Shown here piece by piece: positions 7,596-15,644 of a DNA stretch of 64,000 bases. The notes beneath the pieces were generated by a model. That model did not search any database. It saw only the letters and a list, made by a program, of their open reading frames with translations, and was not told the origin of the DNA. Source of the stretch: JAJFJD01 sp965228425. Its GTDB lineage: Bacteria > Pseudomonadota > Alphaproteobacteria > UBA8366. Position 1 is the stretch's first letter. Every line of letters starts with the position of its first letter. The position numbers and the translations under genes are program-made. The stretch is from NCBI GenBank assembly GCA_965228425.1, contig OZ245815.1, forward strand, positions 372,001 to 436,000. The letters are read 5' to 3'.

Positions 7596-8326
7596 GCCAT
7601 ATGCGCCTTGGTCTCGCCAATGGTGAATTCGCCGAAATGGAAGATCGACGCGGCCAGCACCGCCGAGGCGTGGCCCTCGCGCACGCCGTCGACCATGTGG
7701 TCCAGCGTGCCGACGCCGCCGCTCGCCACCAGCGGCACGGCGATGCGGTCCGCGACGGTGCGGTTCAGCGTATTGTCGAAGCCCACCTTGGTGCCGTCGC
7801 GGTCCATCGAGGTCAGCAGGATTTCACCCGCGCCGAGATCAACCATGCGCACGGCCCATTCGACCGCGTCGATCCCGGTCGGCTCGCGCCCGCCATGGGT
7901 GAAGATCTCCCATTTGTCCGGCCCCGTCGATTTCGCGTCGATCGCCACGACGATGCATTGCGTGCCGAACCGTTCCGCCGCCTCGGCGACGAATTCGGGC
8001 CGATGCACCGCGGCGGTGTTGATCGACACCTTGTCGGCACCAGCCAGCAGCAGCTTGCGGATATCCTCGACCTGGCGCACGCCACCGCCGACGGTCAACG
8101 GCATGAAACAATGCTCGGCGGTGCCGCGCACCACGTCGTAGATCGTCTCGCGGTTCTCGTGCGACGCGGTGATGTCCAAAAAGGTGAGCTCGTCCGCGCC
8201 GGCGGCGTCGTAGACCTGCGCCTGCTCCACAGGATCGCCGGCGTCGACCAGGTCGACGAAATTCACGCCCTTGACCACGCGGCCGGCATGCACGTCGAGA
8301 CAGGGGATGACGCGGATCTTCAACAT
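7568..8326 (-). CDS. hisF: Imidazole glycerol phosphate synthase, cyclase subunit
   Basis: HisF uses ammonia from HisH to convert PRFAR into imidazole glycerol phosphate and AICAR. The 252-residue (beta/alpha)8 barrel starts MLKIRVIPCLDVHAGRVVKG with the catalytic Asp (D11) and has the second catalytic Asp in the TSMDRDGTK segment. The start overlaps the end of hisA by 7 bases, indicating translational coupling. Its final codons are the template of the adjoining 32-bp repeat array. Confidence 0.97.
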   Translation of the reverse strand: MLKIRVIPCLDVHAGRVVKGVNFVDLVDAGDPVEQAQVYDAAGADELTFLDITASHENRETIYDVVRGTAEHCFMPLTVGGGVRQVEDIRKLLLAGADKVSINTAAVHRPEFVAEAAERFGTQCIVVAIDAKSTGPDKWEIFTHGGREPTGIDAVEWAVRMVDLGAGEILLTSMDRDGTKVGFDNTLNRTVADRIAVPLVASGGVGTLDHMVDGVREGHASAVLAASIFHFGEFTIGETKAHMAAAGVPVRP

Positions 8327-9060
8327 GACGGGGCGTCCGCGGGCGAGGGTAGGGCGGCGAGCGCCTCCCGGAGGTCGACCCGCCCATCGTACAAAGCCCG
8401 GCCGACGATGGCTCCGGCGATGACTTTCTGACCGGCCAACGCGACCAGATCGTCAAGCGAGGACACGCCGCCGCTGGCGATCACCGGGGTCGACACTGCG
8501 CGCGCCAGGCCGGCGGTCGCGTCGACATTCGGCCCCTGCAGCACGCCGTCGCGGTCGATATCGGTGTAGACGATGGCGTCGGCGCCCGCATCCTCGAACC
8601 GCAGGGCCAAGTCCTGCGCGTCGAGTTCCGAGACCTCGGCCCAGCCTTCCACCGCGACCTTACCGCCGCGCGCATCGATGCCGAGCGCCACATGCCCGGG
8701 CCACTTGCGGCAGGCCTCGCGCACCAGGTCCGGATCCTTGACCGCGACCGTGCCGAGCACGACGCGGCGCACGCCCTTGGTCAGCCACATCTCTATCGTC
8801 TCGAGTGTTCGGATGCCGCCGCCGAGCTGCACTGGCAGGTCGGTCGCGCCCAGGATCGCGTCGACGGCGTCGCCGTTCACCGGTTCGCCCGCAAAGGCGC
8901 CGTTCAGGTCGACCACATGCAGCCAGGCCGAGCCCGCCGCCGCGAAGGCGGCCGCCTGCGCACCCGGGTCGTCGTTGAACACCGTCGCCTGCTCCATGTC
9001 GCCTTGGCGCAGGCGCACGCATTGCCCGTCCTTCAAATCGATCGCGGGGTAGAGAATCAT
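8320..9060 (-). CDS. hisA: Phosphoribosylformimino-5-aminoimidazole carboxamide ribotide isomerase
   Basis: HisA isomerises ProFAR to PRFAR in histidine synthesis. The 246-residue TIM barrel begins MILYPAIDLKDGQCVRL, with the first catalytic Asp at D8 and the second in YTDIDRDG. The ATG at 9060 is chosen for homology; a longer frame exists but adds an Arg-rich non-homologous stretch. The start overlaps the stop of the upstream GNAT gene by 4 bases and the end overlaps hisF by 7. Confidence 0.97.
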   Translation of the reverse strand: MILYPAIDLKDGQCVRLRQGDMEQATVFNDDPGAQAAAFAAAGSAWLHVVDLNGAFAGEPVNGDAVDAILGATDLPVQLGGGIRTLETIEMWLTKGVRRVVLGTVAVKDPDLVREACRKWPGHVALGIDARGGKVAVEGWAEVSELDAQDLALRFEDAGADAIVYTDIDRDGVLQGPNVDATAGLARAVSTPVIASGGVSSLDDLVALAGQKVIAGAIVGRALYDGRVDLREALAALPSPADAPSC

Positions 9061-9608
9061 GCGCCGTCTCCGTCGTCCTTGAGCAGCTTGCTGTAGAAAT
9101 GCCCCGCGACCCAAGCGTCATCGACCCGCGCGTAATACGGCTGGGTCGCCCAGCGGGTGTAGCCGAGCGCCTCGTACAGCGCGATGGCCGCGGTCTGGGT
9201 TTCCCGCAGGTCCAGATTCAGCACGGCGAAGCCTTCGTCCCGCGCGGTGCCTTCGACCGCCTCGATCAGCGCCCGCGCGACGCCGTGCCCGCGCGACCAC
9301 GGGGCAACGAAGGCGGCGGTCAGCGTTGCCGCATGCGCCTGCGCCTCGTTATTGCGCGTCGGCCGGACGAGCTGCGCCGACCCGGCAACCACCCCGTCCA
9401 TGCGCGCCAGGAACAGGCTCCGCTCGGGCACCACCAACACGCCGCGCCAATAGGTTTCCAGCACTTCGCGCGGCGGCGGGGACAGCCAGCCGAAACCGCC
9501 GCCTTCGAGGATCGCGGCCTCGGCGGCGTCGCACAGGTCGTGTTGATCCGCCCCCTTGAGCCGGGTGGCGATCTCGACCGTGATCGTCGTTGTCGCGGGT
9601 TCCGTCAT
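9057..9608 (-). CDS. GNAT-family N-acetyltransferase embedded in the his operon
   Basis: A 183-residue GNAT protein. The acetyl-CoA loop is visible in VAPWSRGHGVARALIEAVEG (motif A, Q/R-x-x-G-x-G/A), followed by LNLDLRETQTAAIALYEALGY, the usual motif B. Substrate is not predictable; the latter motif is typical of RimI-like or small-molecule acetylases. It lies between hisH and hisA and overlaps hisA by 4 bases, so it is co-transcribed and coupled with histidine genes although no acetylation step exists in that pathway. Confidence 0.85.
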   Translation of the reverse strand: MTEPATTTITVEIATRLKGADQHDLCDAAEAAILEGGGFGWLSPPPREVLETYWRGVLVVPERSLFLARMDGVVAGSAQLVRPTRNNEAQAHAATLTAAFVAPWSRGHGVARALIEAVEGTARDEGFAVLNLDLRETQTAAIALYEALGYTRWATQPYYARVDDAWVAGHFYSKLLKDDGDGA

Positions 9609-9617
9609 CGCGATGCC

Positions 9618-10244
9618 TCAGGGCGACCAGGACAGAAATTTCGCGATCAGGCGCAGGCCCACCGCCTGGCTCTTCTCGGGATGGAACTGCGTACCGACCA
9701 TATTGTCGCGCCCGACCATCGCGGTGATCGTGCCGCCGTGGTCGGTCGTCGCGAGCACGTCGCCCGCATCCTTGGCGGCGAGATGGTAGCTGTGCACGAA
9801 ATAGACATGGTCGCCGTCCGCGAGACCCGCCGTCACCGGATGTTGCCGGGGCAGGGCCAGCGTGTTCCAGCCCATATGCGGCACCTTGAGCGCCGGATCG
9901 GACGGGGCGATCGCGGCCACTTCGCCGCCGATCCAGCCGAAGCCGTCATGCCGTCCGTGCTCCAGGCCCACATCCGCGGTCAACTGCATGCCGACGCAGA
10001 TGCCGAAAAACGGTTGGCCGCGGCCGATCACCGCGTCCTGCAGGGCCTCCATCATGCCGTCCACCGCCAGCAGGCCGCGCATGCAATCGCCGAAGGCGCC
10101 GACGCCCGGCAATACGATGCGGTCCGCCCGCGCGACCGCATCCGGGTCGCCGGTGACCAATACGGGACCATCGCTCTGGCGTTCGAATGCCTTCGCCGCC
10201 GAGCGCAGATTGCCCGATCCGTAGTCGATGATCGCTACCGTCAT
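9618..10244 (-). CDS. hisH: Imidazole glycerol phosphate synthase, glutamine amidotransferase subunit
   Basis: HisH hydrolyses glutamine and channels ammonia to HisF. This 208-residue class I amidotransferase has the nucleophile in GICVGMQLT and the His-Glu pair in the C-terminal GTQFHPEKSQ motif; the N-terminus MTVAIIDYGSGNLRS is diagnostic. It is 9 bases upstream of the GNAT gene and 49 bases downstream of hisB, consistent with one leftward operon. Confidence 0.97.
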   Translation of the reverse strand: MTVAIIDYGSGNLRSAAKAFERQSDGPVLVTGDPDAVARADRIVLPGVGAFGDCMRGLLAVDGMMEALQDAVIGRGQPFFGICVGMQLTADVGLEHGRHDGFGWIGGEVAAIAPSDPALKVPHMGWNTLALPRQHPVTAGLADGDHVYFVHSYHLAAKDAGDVLATTDHGGTITAMVGRDNMVGTQFHPEKSQAVGLRLIAKFLSWSP

Positions 10245-10293
10245 GTTTTGCCAAACCCGCCGCGGCGCTCCCGCCGGCGTCGGTCTTCTACTG

Positions 10294-10893
10294 TTACAGC
10301 GAGCCGCCGAGCACGCCCTTGGTGGAGGGAACGGCGTTCGCCTGCCGTGGATCGATATCGATCGCCATCTTCAGCGACCGCGCGAGACCTTTGTAGCAGG
10401 ACTCGACGATATGGTGGCTGTTCTCGCCATAGACGTTTTCCACATGCAGCGTGAGCCCGGCACTCTGGGCGAAGGCCTGGAACCATTCCTTGAACAGTTC
10501 CGTGTCCATGTCGCCGAGCTTGGGTGTCGGGAAATCCACCTTCCACACCAGATAGGGCCGGTTCGAACAATCCAGCGCGACCCGGGTCAGCGTCTCGTCC
10601 ATCGGGATCAGCGCGTTGCCGTAGCGCACGATGCCCTTGCGGTCGCCGAGCGCTTGGCTGAACGCCTCGCCCACCGCATAGCCGGAATCCTCGGTGGTGT
10701 GGTGGAAATCGATATGCAGGTCGCCCTTGGCCCGCACGGTCAGGTCCATCAGGCTATGGCGCGAGAGCTGCTCGAGCATATGGTCGAGAAACCCGATGCC
10801 CGTGCTCACGTCATAGGTGCCCGTGCCGTCCAGGTCGATCTCCACCTGGATTTCAGTCTCTTTCGTATTGCGCGCTACGCTTGCCTTGCGCAT
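10294..10893 (-). CDS. hisB: Imidazoleglycerol-phosphate dehydratase
   Basis: HisB dehydrates imidazole glycerol phosphate to imidazole acetol phosphate. This is the monofunctional form (199 residues, no phosphatase domain). The duplicated metal-binding motifs DFHHTTED and ENSHHIVES and the GFLDHML helix are all present. The ATG at 10893 is preceded by GGAGG and starts the homologous region (MRKASVARNTKETEI). It is the first gene of the leftward his operon and diverges from hslV. A GC-rich hairpin at 10931-10956 lies in its leader; no histidine-rich leader peptide is visible. Confidence 0.96.
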   Translation of the reverse strand: MRKASVARNTKETEIQVEIDLDGTGTYDVSTGIGFLDHMLEQLSRHSLMDLTVRAKGDLHIDFHHTTEDSGYAVGEAFSQALGDRKGIVRYGNALIPMDETLTRVALDCSNRPYLVWKVDFPTPKLGDMDTELFKEWFQAFAQSAGLTLHVENVYGENSHHIVESCYKGLARSLKMAIDIDPRQANAVPSTKGVLGGSL

Positions 10894-10982
10894 GACAGCC
10901 TCCGGTCGCTGAACCGGGCGTCTTGTATCACCCTGCCCGGCAAAGGGCCAGCAGGGAAACGGGAGTGCGCAGAGGGATACCC

Positions 10983-11011
10983 CTTGATCAAACGGCGGAA
11001 AATCGCCACAT
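10983..11011 (+). promoter_or_regulatory. Candidate heat-shock (RpoH-type) promoter for hslVU
   Basis: CTTGAT (10983-10988), a 17-base spacer and CCACAT (11006-11011) resemble a sigma-32-type promoter, 48 bases before the hslV start. hslVU is a classic heat-shock operon. The match is imperfect and was judged by eye. Confidence 0.3.
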
Positions 11012-11059
11012 CCTGTAGGCCAATTCGCAGAATCCCAAATTTCCGCTAAAAGGAGCGAC

Positions 11060-11602
11060 ATGAGCGAACCCGCCACATGGCATGGCACGACAATCCTTTC
11101 GGTCCGCAAGGGCGACACGGTGGTGATTGCCGGCGACGGCCAGGTCAGCCTGGGCCAGACGGTGATCAAGGCCAACGCGCGTAAGGTGCGCCGGCTCGGC
11201 GACGGCTCGGTGATCGGGGGCTTCGCGGGCGCGACCGCCGACGCCTTCACCCTGTTCGAACGGCTGGAAGCCAAGCTGGAGCAGCATCCCGGGCAGTTGA
11301 CCCGGGCCTGCGTCGAACTGGCCAAGGACTGGCGGACCGACCGCTACCTGCGCCGCCTTGAAGCGATGATGGCGGTCGCGGATTCCAACGTCTCGCTGAC
11401 GCTCACCGGCAACGGCGACGTGCTGGAGCCCGAGGACGGGTTGATCGGCATCGGCTCGGGCGGGGCCTATGCTCTATCGGCGGCGCGTGCGCTGGTCGGC
11501 GCGACCGAGATGGACGCCGAGGAAATCGCCAGCCGCGCCATGAAGATCGCCGCCGACATCTGCGTCTATACCAATGAAAGCATTGTAATCGAAAAGCTAT
11601 GA
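11060..11602 (+). CDS. hslV: HslV (ClpQ) ATP-dependent protease, peptidase subunit
   Basis: HslV forms the double-hexamer proteolytic core of HslUV. The 180-residue protein has a short propeptide ending in WHG before TTIL, so processing exposes the catalytic threonine at residue 10. The GDGQVSLGQTVIKANARKVRR block with the active-site Lys is intact. AAAAGGAG precedes the ATG at the proper distance. Its stop overlaps the hslU start by 4 bases. Divergent his and hslVU genes are a common alphaproteobacterial arrangement. Confidence 0.97.
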   Translation: MSEPATWHGTTILSVRKGDTVVIAGDGQVSLGQTVIKANARKVRRLGDGSVIGGFAGATADAFTLFERLEAKLEQHPGQLTRACVELAKDWRTDRYLRRLEAMMAVADSNVSLTLTGNGDVLEPEDGLIGIGSGGAYALSAARALVGATEMDAEEIASRAMKIAADICVYTNESIVIEKL

Positions 11603-12912
11603 GCTCCTTCAGCCCCCGAGAGATCGTTTCCGAACTCGACCGTTTCATCGTCGGCCAGAACGACGCCAAGCGCGCCGTCGCCGTGGCGCTGCGCAACCGC
11701 TGGCGGCGTCAGCAATTGACCGACGAGATGCGCGAGGAAGTGCTGCCGAAGAACATCCTGATGATCGGCCCGACCGGCGTCGGCAAGACCGAGATCGCGC
11801 GCCGCCTGGCCAAGCTGGCCAACGCGCCCTTCATCAAGGTCGAGGCGACCAAGTTCACCGAGGTCGGCTATGTCGGCCGCGACGTGGAACAAATCGTCCG
11901 CGACCTGGTCGAGGCGGCGATCCACATCGTGCGCGACGACCAGCGCAAGGAAGTCGTGCCGAAAGCCGAGATCATGGCCGAGGAACGCGTGATCGACGCC
12001 CTGGTCGGCGAGAATGCCAGCGACGGCACCCGCCAATCCTTCCGCAAGAAACTGCGCGAGGGCGAGTTGGACGACCGCGAGGTGGAGATCGACGTGGCGG
12101 ACACCGGCGGCATGGGGTTGCCGACGCTCGACGTGCCCGGCATGCCCGGCGCGCAGATGGGCATGATCAACCTCAACGACATGCTCGGCAAAGCCCTGGG
12201 CGGCCAGCGCACCAAGCGCAAACGGATGACCGTGGCGGAATCCTATGAGGTGCTGGTCGCCGAGGAGAGCGATAAGCTGCTCGACGAGGAACAGGTGGTG
12301 CGCGCCGCCATCGAGTCCGTGGAGCAGAATGGCATCGTCTTCCTCGACGAGATCGACAAGGTGTCGGCGCGGTCGGACCGGCAGGGCGCCGATGTCAGCC
12401 GCGAAGGCGTGCAGCGCGATCTGCTGCCGCTGATCGAAGGCACAACGGTGGCGACCAAGCATGGCCCGGTGCTGACCGACCATATCCTGTTCGTCGCCTC
12501 GGGCGCGTTCCATCTGGCGAAGCCGTCGGACCTGCTGCCCGAGCTGCAGGGCCGGCTGCCGATCCGCGTCGAGCTGAAGGCGCTGACCCAGGAGGATTTC
12601 GGCCGCATCCTGCGCGAGCCGGAGAACAGCCTGATCCTGCAATACACCGCGTTGATGAAGACGGAAGACGTGGCCCTCAGCTTCACCGACGACGCGATCG
12701 ACGAACTGGCGCGGCTCGCTGCCACGATCAACCAGAATGTCGAGAATATCGGCGCGCGCCGCCTCCACACGGTGATGGAAAAGCTGCTCGAGGAAATCAG
12801 CTTCACCGCCACCGACCGCGCCGGCGATGAAATCGAGATCGACGCCGATTACGTGCGCGAGCGCGTCGCCAGCCTCGCCGAGGACGCGGACCTGTCGAAG
12901 TTCATCTTGTAG
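11599..12912 (+). CDS. hslU: HslU (ClpY) ATPase subunit of HslUV protease
   Basis: AAA+ unfoldase that feeds substrates into HslV. The 437-residue protein has Walker A GPTGVGKT at residues 57-64, the GYVGRDVE pore loop, a roughly 130-residue I-domain, Walker B IVFLDEIDK, sensor regions and the C-terminal DLSKFIL tail that docks into HslV. All features are intact. The start overlaps hslV by 4 bases, indicating strict co-translation. Confidence 0.98.
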   Translation: MSSFSPREIVSELDRFIVGQNDAKRAVAVALRNRWRRQQLTDEMREEVLPKNILMIGPTGVGKTEIARRLAKLANAPFIKVEATKFTEVGYVGRDVEQIVRDLVEAAIHIVRDDQRKEVVPKAEIMAEERVIDALVGENASDGTRQSFRKKLREGELDDREVEIDVADTGGMGLPTLDVPGMPGAQMGMINLNDMLGKALGGQRTKRKRMTVAESYEVLVAEESDKLLDEEQVVRAAIESVEQNGIVFLDEIDKVSARSDRQGADVSREGVQRDLLPLIEGTTVATKHGPVLTDHILFVASGAFHLAKPSDLLPELQGRLPIRVELKALTQEDFGRILREPENSLILQYTALMKTEDVALSFTDDAIDELARLAATINQNVENIGARRLHTVMEKLLEEISFTATDRAGDEIEIDADYVRERVASLAEDADLSKFIL

Positions 12913-12941
12913 GCACACCACCCAGCGGGGAGACCGTCGCC

Positions 12942-13667
12942 ATGACCGAGCGCATCTGGGACCAGTTCCTGACCGAAAAGGACAAGAAGGTCTTAGACCA
13001 GGCCGGCTACGGCCGGCGCGTCGGGTTCGGGGCGCGGCCGGCGCTGTTCATCATCGACGTGCAATACAATTTCTGCGGCGACGACCCCGAGCAAGACGAG
13101 GAAGCGGCGCTGGCGCAATACCGCACCTATTGCGGCAAGGCGGGCTGGCGGGCGGTGCCGCATATCGAGCGGCTGATGACCCTCGCGCGCGACAAGAACA
13201 TCCCGATTTTCTATACGCAGTCGGAACGCCGCGCCGACATGCGCGACAACGGCGTGCAGACCGGCAAGAGCCACCGCGGCGCGGAGAAAACCTCGACCGA
13301 AGGCACGCACGCGACGCAGACCGTCGCCCCCATCGCGCCGCGTCCGCAGGACATGCTGATCGGCAAACGCATGCCCTCGGCCTTCTTCGGCACGCCCTTC
13401 ATGAGCTATCTCAACCATCTCGACGTGGACAGCCTGATCCTGACGGGCTGTTCCACATCGGGCTGCCTGCGCGCCACCGCGGTCGACGCCTTCAGCTACA
13501 ATTTCAAGGTGACGATCCCCGAGGAAACCACCTTCGACCGGTTCGACGCCAGCCACGCGGTGAACCTGTTCGACCTGAACTGCAAATACGCGGACGTCAT
13601 CGCCACCGACGAGGTCGCCGCCTATCTGGAAGGTCTGCCCGCCCGCGAGGCGCTGGCCGCAGAGTAG
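12942..13667 (+). CDS. Isochorismatase-family cysteine hydrolase (carbamoylsarcosine/maleamate amidase-like)
   Basis: A 241-residue member of the isochorismatase-like superfamily with the Asp-Lys-Cys triad visible: D39 in FIIDVQYNF, K142 in LIGKRMPSAF and C175 in TGCSTSGCLRATAVDA. The N-terminal extension and the STSGC(L/V)RATA motif place it near N-carbamoylsarcosine amidases and maleamate amidohydrolases, which hydrolyse C-N bonds of small amides. The substrate is not predictable. It starts 29 bases after hslU and may be read through from it, but a functional link is unlikely. Confidence 0.87.
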   Translation: MTERIWDQFLTEKDKKVLDQAGYGRRVGFGARPALFIIDVQYNFCGDDPEQDEEAALAQYRTYCGKAGWRAVPHIERLMTLARDKNIPIFYTQSERRADMRDNGVQTGKSHRGAEKTSTEGTHATQTVAPIAPRPQDMLIGKRMPSAFFGTPFMSYLNHLDVDSLILTGCSTSGCLRATAVDAFSYNFKVTIPEETTFDRFDASHAVNLFDLNCKYADVIATDEVAAYLEGLPAREALAAE

Positions 13668-13684
13668 GCGCGCGTCCGCTCTGG

Positions 13685-13759
13685 ACTCCCGCTTTCGCGG
13701 GAGTGACGGTGAGCGAATTATCCGCACCCCTACCACGTCATTCCCGCGAAAGCGGGAAT
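13685..13759. repeat. Pair of REP-like palindromes in opposite orientation
   Basis: Two hairpins with 8-bp perfect stems and 4-base loops: 13685-13704 (arms ACTCCCGC/GCGGGAGT, loop TTTC) and 13740-13759 (arms ATTCCCGC/GCGGGAAT, loop GAAA). Including flanks, the second is an inverted copy of the first over about 30 bases. Such elements are dispersed intergenic repeats in many proteobacteria; here they follow the isochorismatase-family gene in a convergent gap. Confidence 0.85.
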
Positions 13760-13792
13760 CCACCTGCGCGGATCGTGCCGCGCGGCGATCCA

Positions 13793-13855
13793 TCCTTCGA
13801 CAAGCTCTGGATGAGGACGCCACATCACAGACCCTCACGCTGAGCCTGTCGAAGC
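13793..13855. repeat. Second pair of inverted dispersed repeats
   Basis: CTTCGACAAGCTC at 13795-13807 and GAGCCTGTCGAAG at 13842-13854 are near-inverted copies, each followed by a TGAGG-type tail. The unit resembles a dispersed repeat seen in intergenic DNA of many alphaproteobacteria. Together with the preceding pair it fills almost the whole 201-base gap. Confidence 0.75.
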
Positions 13856-13868
13856 ATCCCACCCGCGC

Positions 13869-14333
13869 CTACCGCGCCGGGAGGGAAATCTCGATCTGCG
13901 TTTTCACCGAATTGGCAATGAAGCATTTGCGGTGGGCGGCGTCGTGCAGTTCGGCTTCCGCCTCGGCATCGGGCGCGTCCCCCACATAGGTCACGGCGGG
14001 CGACAGCCGGACATGGGTCATCGCCTGCTCGCCCGTCTCGATCGGCGCCATCGTGCCGACCGCGCGGTCCTCATAGGACGCCACTGGGAAGCCTGCGTCC
14101 TGCGCCAAGTGTAAAAAGAACAGCATGTGGCAGCTCGACAGCGACGCAACGAAGGCCTCCTCCGGATCGACCAGCGCCGGGTTCGAATACGGCTCCGGCA
14201 CGATATGCGGTGACGGGGAAGCGGGGATCACCGCCCCGCCGTCGAAGCGCCATTCGTGCGCGCGCTTGTAGCGCGGCGACGCCCCCACATCCGGGTCGCG
14301 GGTCCAGACGACATGCGCGTCATACGTCGCCAT
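13869..14333 (-). CDS. OsmC-family peroxide-reducing protein
   Basis: A 154-residue OsmC/Ohr-like protein. The two redox cysteines are C68 in SLSSCHMLFFLHLA and C137 in HRKCFIANSV, spaced as in the family; the PEEAFVASLSSCH segment is typical. Such proteins reduce organic hydroperoxides in the cytoplasm with thiol or lipoyl donors. Which branch (OsmC, Ohr or YhfA) is not certain. The start overlaps the end of the upstream monooxygenase-like gene by 14 bases. Confidence 0.9.
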   Translation of the reverse strand: MATYDAHVVWTRDPDVGASPRYKRAHEWRFDGGAVIPASPSPHIVPEPYSNPALVDPEEAFVASLSSCHMLFFLHLAQDAGFPVASYEDRAVGTMAPIETGEQAMTHVRLSPAVTYVGDAPDAEAEAELHDAAHRKCFIANSVKTQIEISLPAR

Positions 14334-14700
14334 CTTTGCCCTCCGGTCCTGTCCCGGCGTCGTGAAGCGCCTTCGAATCCGCCGGCGCCTCGGCGCGGTC
14401 GAACATGCCGTAGTCGCGGATCACCTCGGCGACCCGCAGGCGATAGTCCGTGAATATGCCGCCCCGGCCTGCCTGCTGGGCGGCGCGGTGCTTTGCCAGC
14501 GACCGCCATTGCATCACCGCCTGCTCGTCGCGGAAGAAGGACAGCGACAACACCTTGCCGGGCGTCGTCAGGCTTTCGAACCGTTCGATCGAGATGAACC
14601 CGTCGACCTGCTCCAGCAGCGGCCGCAGCTCGGCGGCGATGTCGAGATAGGACTCGCGCTTGCCGTCGCGCGGCTCGACCTCGAAGATCACGGCGATCAT
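14320..14700 (-). CDS. Antibiotic-biosynthesis-monooxygenase (ABM) domain protein
   Basis: A 126-residue dimeric ferredoxin-like ABM fold: MIAVIFEVEPRDGKRESYLDIAAEL, then DGFISIERFES and SLSFFRDEQAVMQWRSLAKH. Such domains occur in quinol monooxygenases, haem-degrading enzymes and many small stress proteins; function cannot be narrowed. It is followed by overlapping OsmC and preceded by XRE with a 3-base gap, suggesting a small stress-related operon. Confidence 0.85.
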   Translation of the reverse strand: MIAVIFEVEPRDGKRESYLDIAAELRPLLEQVDGFISIERFESLTTPGKVLSLSFFRDEQAVMQWRSLAKHRAAQQAGRGGIFTDYRLRVAEVIRDYGMFDRAEAPADSKALHDAGTGPEGKDGDV

Positions 14701-14703
14701 CGA

Positions 14704-15072
14704 TCAGTCCTCGGCCTTCGTCGTGTCCTTCACCGCGGTCAACATCTGGCCGATCAGATCGTCGGGCAGGTCGCCGATGCGTTCGGCCAGCAGGTTGGCG
14801 AGTTCGGTGGCGTCCGGGCTGAGGCCGGCGGTGTCGACGGTGACACGCGGATGCGAGATCCGGGCGAGCCGCTGCAGCGCCTCGGCCTCGTCCCAGATGA
14901 TGTTGAAATAGCCGCAGATCTGATGCTGCAGCAGCAGGCTCGGCCGGCCGCGCTTGCCGTGTTCCAGCGCCGACAGATAGGCGGGCGAGACTTCCAGCGC
15001 CTCGGCCATGTCGGTCAGGGTGACGCCTTTCTCGCGCCGCATCTCGCGCAGTCTCTTGCCGAACGGGGTCAT
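14704..15072 (-). CDS. XRE-family helix-turn-helix regulator
   Basis: A 122-residue protein with an N-terminal Cro/C1-type HTH at residues 4-43 (KRLREMRREKGVTLTDMAEALEVSPAYLSALEHGKRGRPS) and an alpha-helical C-terminal part of unknown role. It overlaps the Smr gene by 4 bases and precedes the ABM-OsmC pair, so it may regulate this operon or the lut genes upstream. No operator could be assigned. Confidence 0.88.
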   Translation of the reverse strand: MTPFGKRLREMRREKGVTLTDMAEALEVSPAYLSALEHGKRGRPSLLLQHQICGYFNIIWDEAEALQRLARISHPRVTVDTAGLSPDATELANLLAERIGDLPDDLIGQMLTAVKDTTKAED

Positions 15073-15644
15073 CGGATTCGCTTCAATAGGATATAGAGCG
15101 CGCCCTCGCCGCCGTCCTTGCGCTGGGCATGGGTGAAGGACAGGAGTCGCGGGCGCAAATCGGGTTCGTTCAGCCAGCGCGGCACCGCCTCGCGCAGCAC
15201 GCCGCCGCCCTCGCGCCAGGTGCCCTTGCCGGTGACGACGAGGACGCAGCGTCGCCCGGCCTCGTGCTGGCCGACGATGAAGGAGGTCAGCGCGCGGTGC
15301 GCCTCGGCCTGGGTCATGCCGTGCAGGTCGATCCGCGCCTCGATTTCCGTGCGGCCCTTGCGCAGGTTGTCGGCGGTGCGGCGGTCAACGCCGGGGGCGT
15401 CGCCGTGGCCCAATTCGGGGGCGATGCGGCGGCGGGGCGGAGGTTTCTCTTCCAACGCGGCACGGCAGGGCGTCTTGGCCTTGCGGCGGGGGGAGACGGC
15501 TTTCGCGGGCGTCGCGGGTGCTGCCGGATCGCGGCCCGGCGGCAGCGCGTCGGCGGCGGATTTCCGAATCGGCTTCACGTCGCCGGTAACCTTGCGCCAC
15601 AGGTCGGCATCGTCCGTGCCGGGCCGCCGGTCCTTACCCGCCAT
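15069..15644 (-). CDS. Smr-domain protein
   Basis: A 191-residue protein with a low-complexity, basic N-terminal 90 residues and a C-terminal Smr domain (about 98-190) with the DLHGMTQAEAHRAL start, the VVTGKGTWREGGGVLREAVPRWL core and a KDGGEGALYILLKR end. Stand-alone Smr proteins are DNA/RNA endonuclease-like; the D-L-H-G and G-x-G signatures are present. It overlaps lutC upstream (11 bases) and XRE downstream (4 bases), so the operon appears continuous from lutA to osmC. Confidence 0.88.
   Translation of the reverse strand: MAGKDRRPGTDDADLWRKVTGDVKPIRKSAADALPPGRDPAAPATPAKAVSPRRKAKTPCRAALEEKPPPRRRIAPELGHGDAPGVDRRTADNLRKGRTEIEARIDLHGMTQAEAHRALTSFIVGQHEAGRRCVLVVTGKGTWREGGGVLREAVPRWLNEPDLRPRLLSFTHAQRKDGGEGALYILLKRIR

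Noticed and set aside
9061..9114. Upstream extension of hisA
   Set aside because: Adds an Arg-rich stretch overlapping the GNAT gene; the family N-terminus starts at 9060.
10241..10570. Leftward open frame over the end of hisB
   Set aside because: It is a shadow in another frame of the well-supported hisB gene; its product is Arg-rich with no motif.
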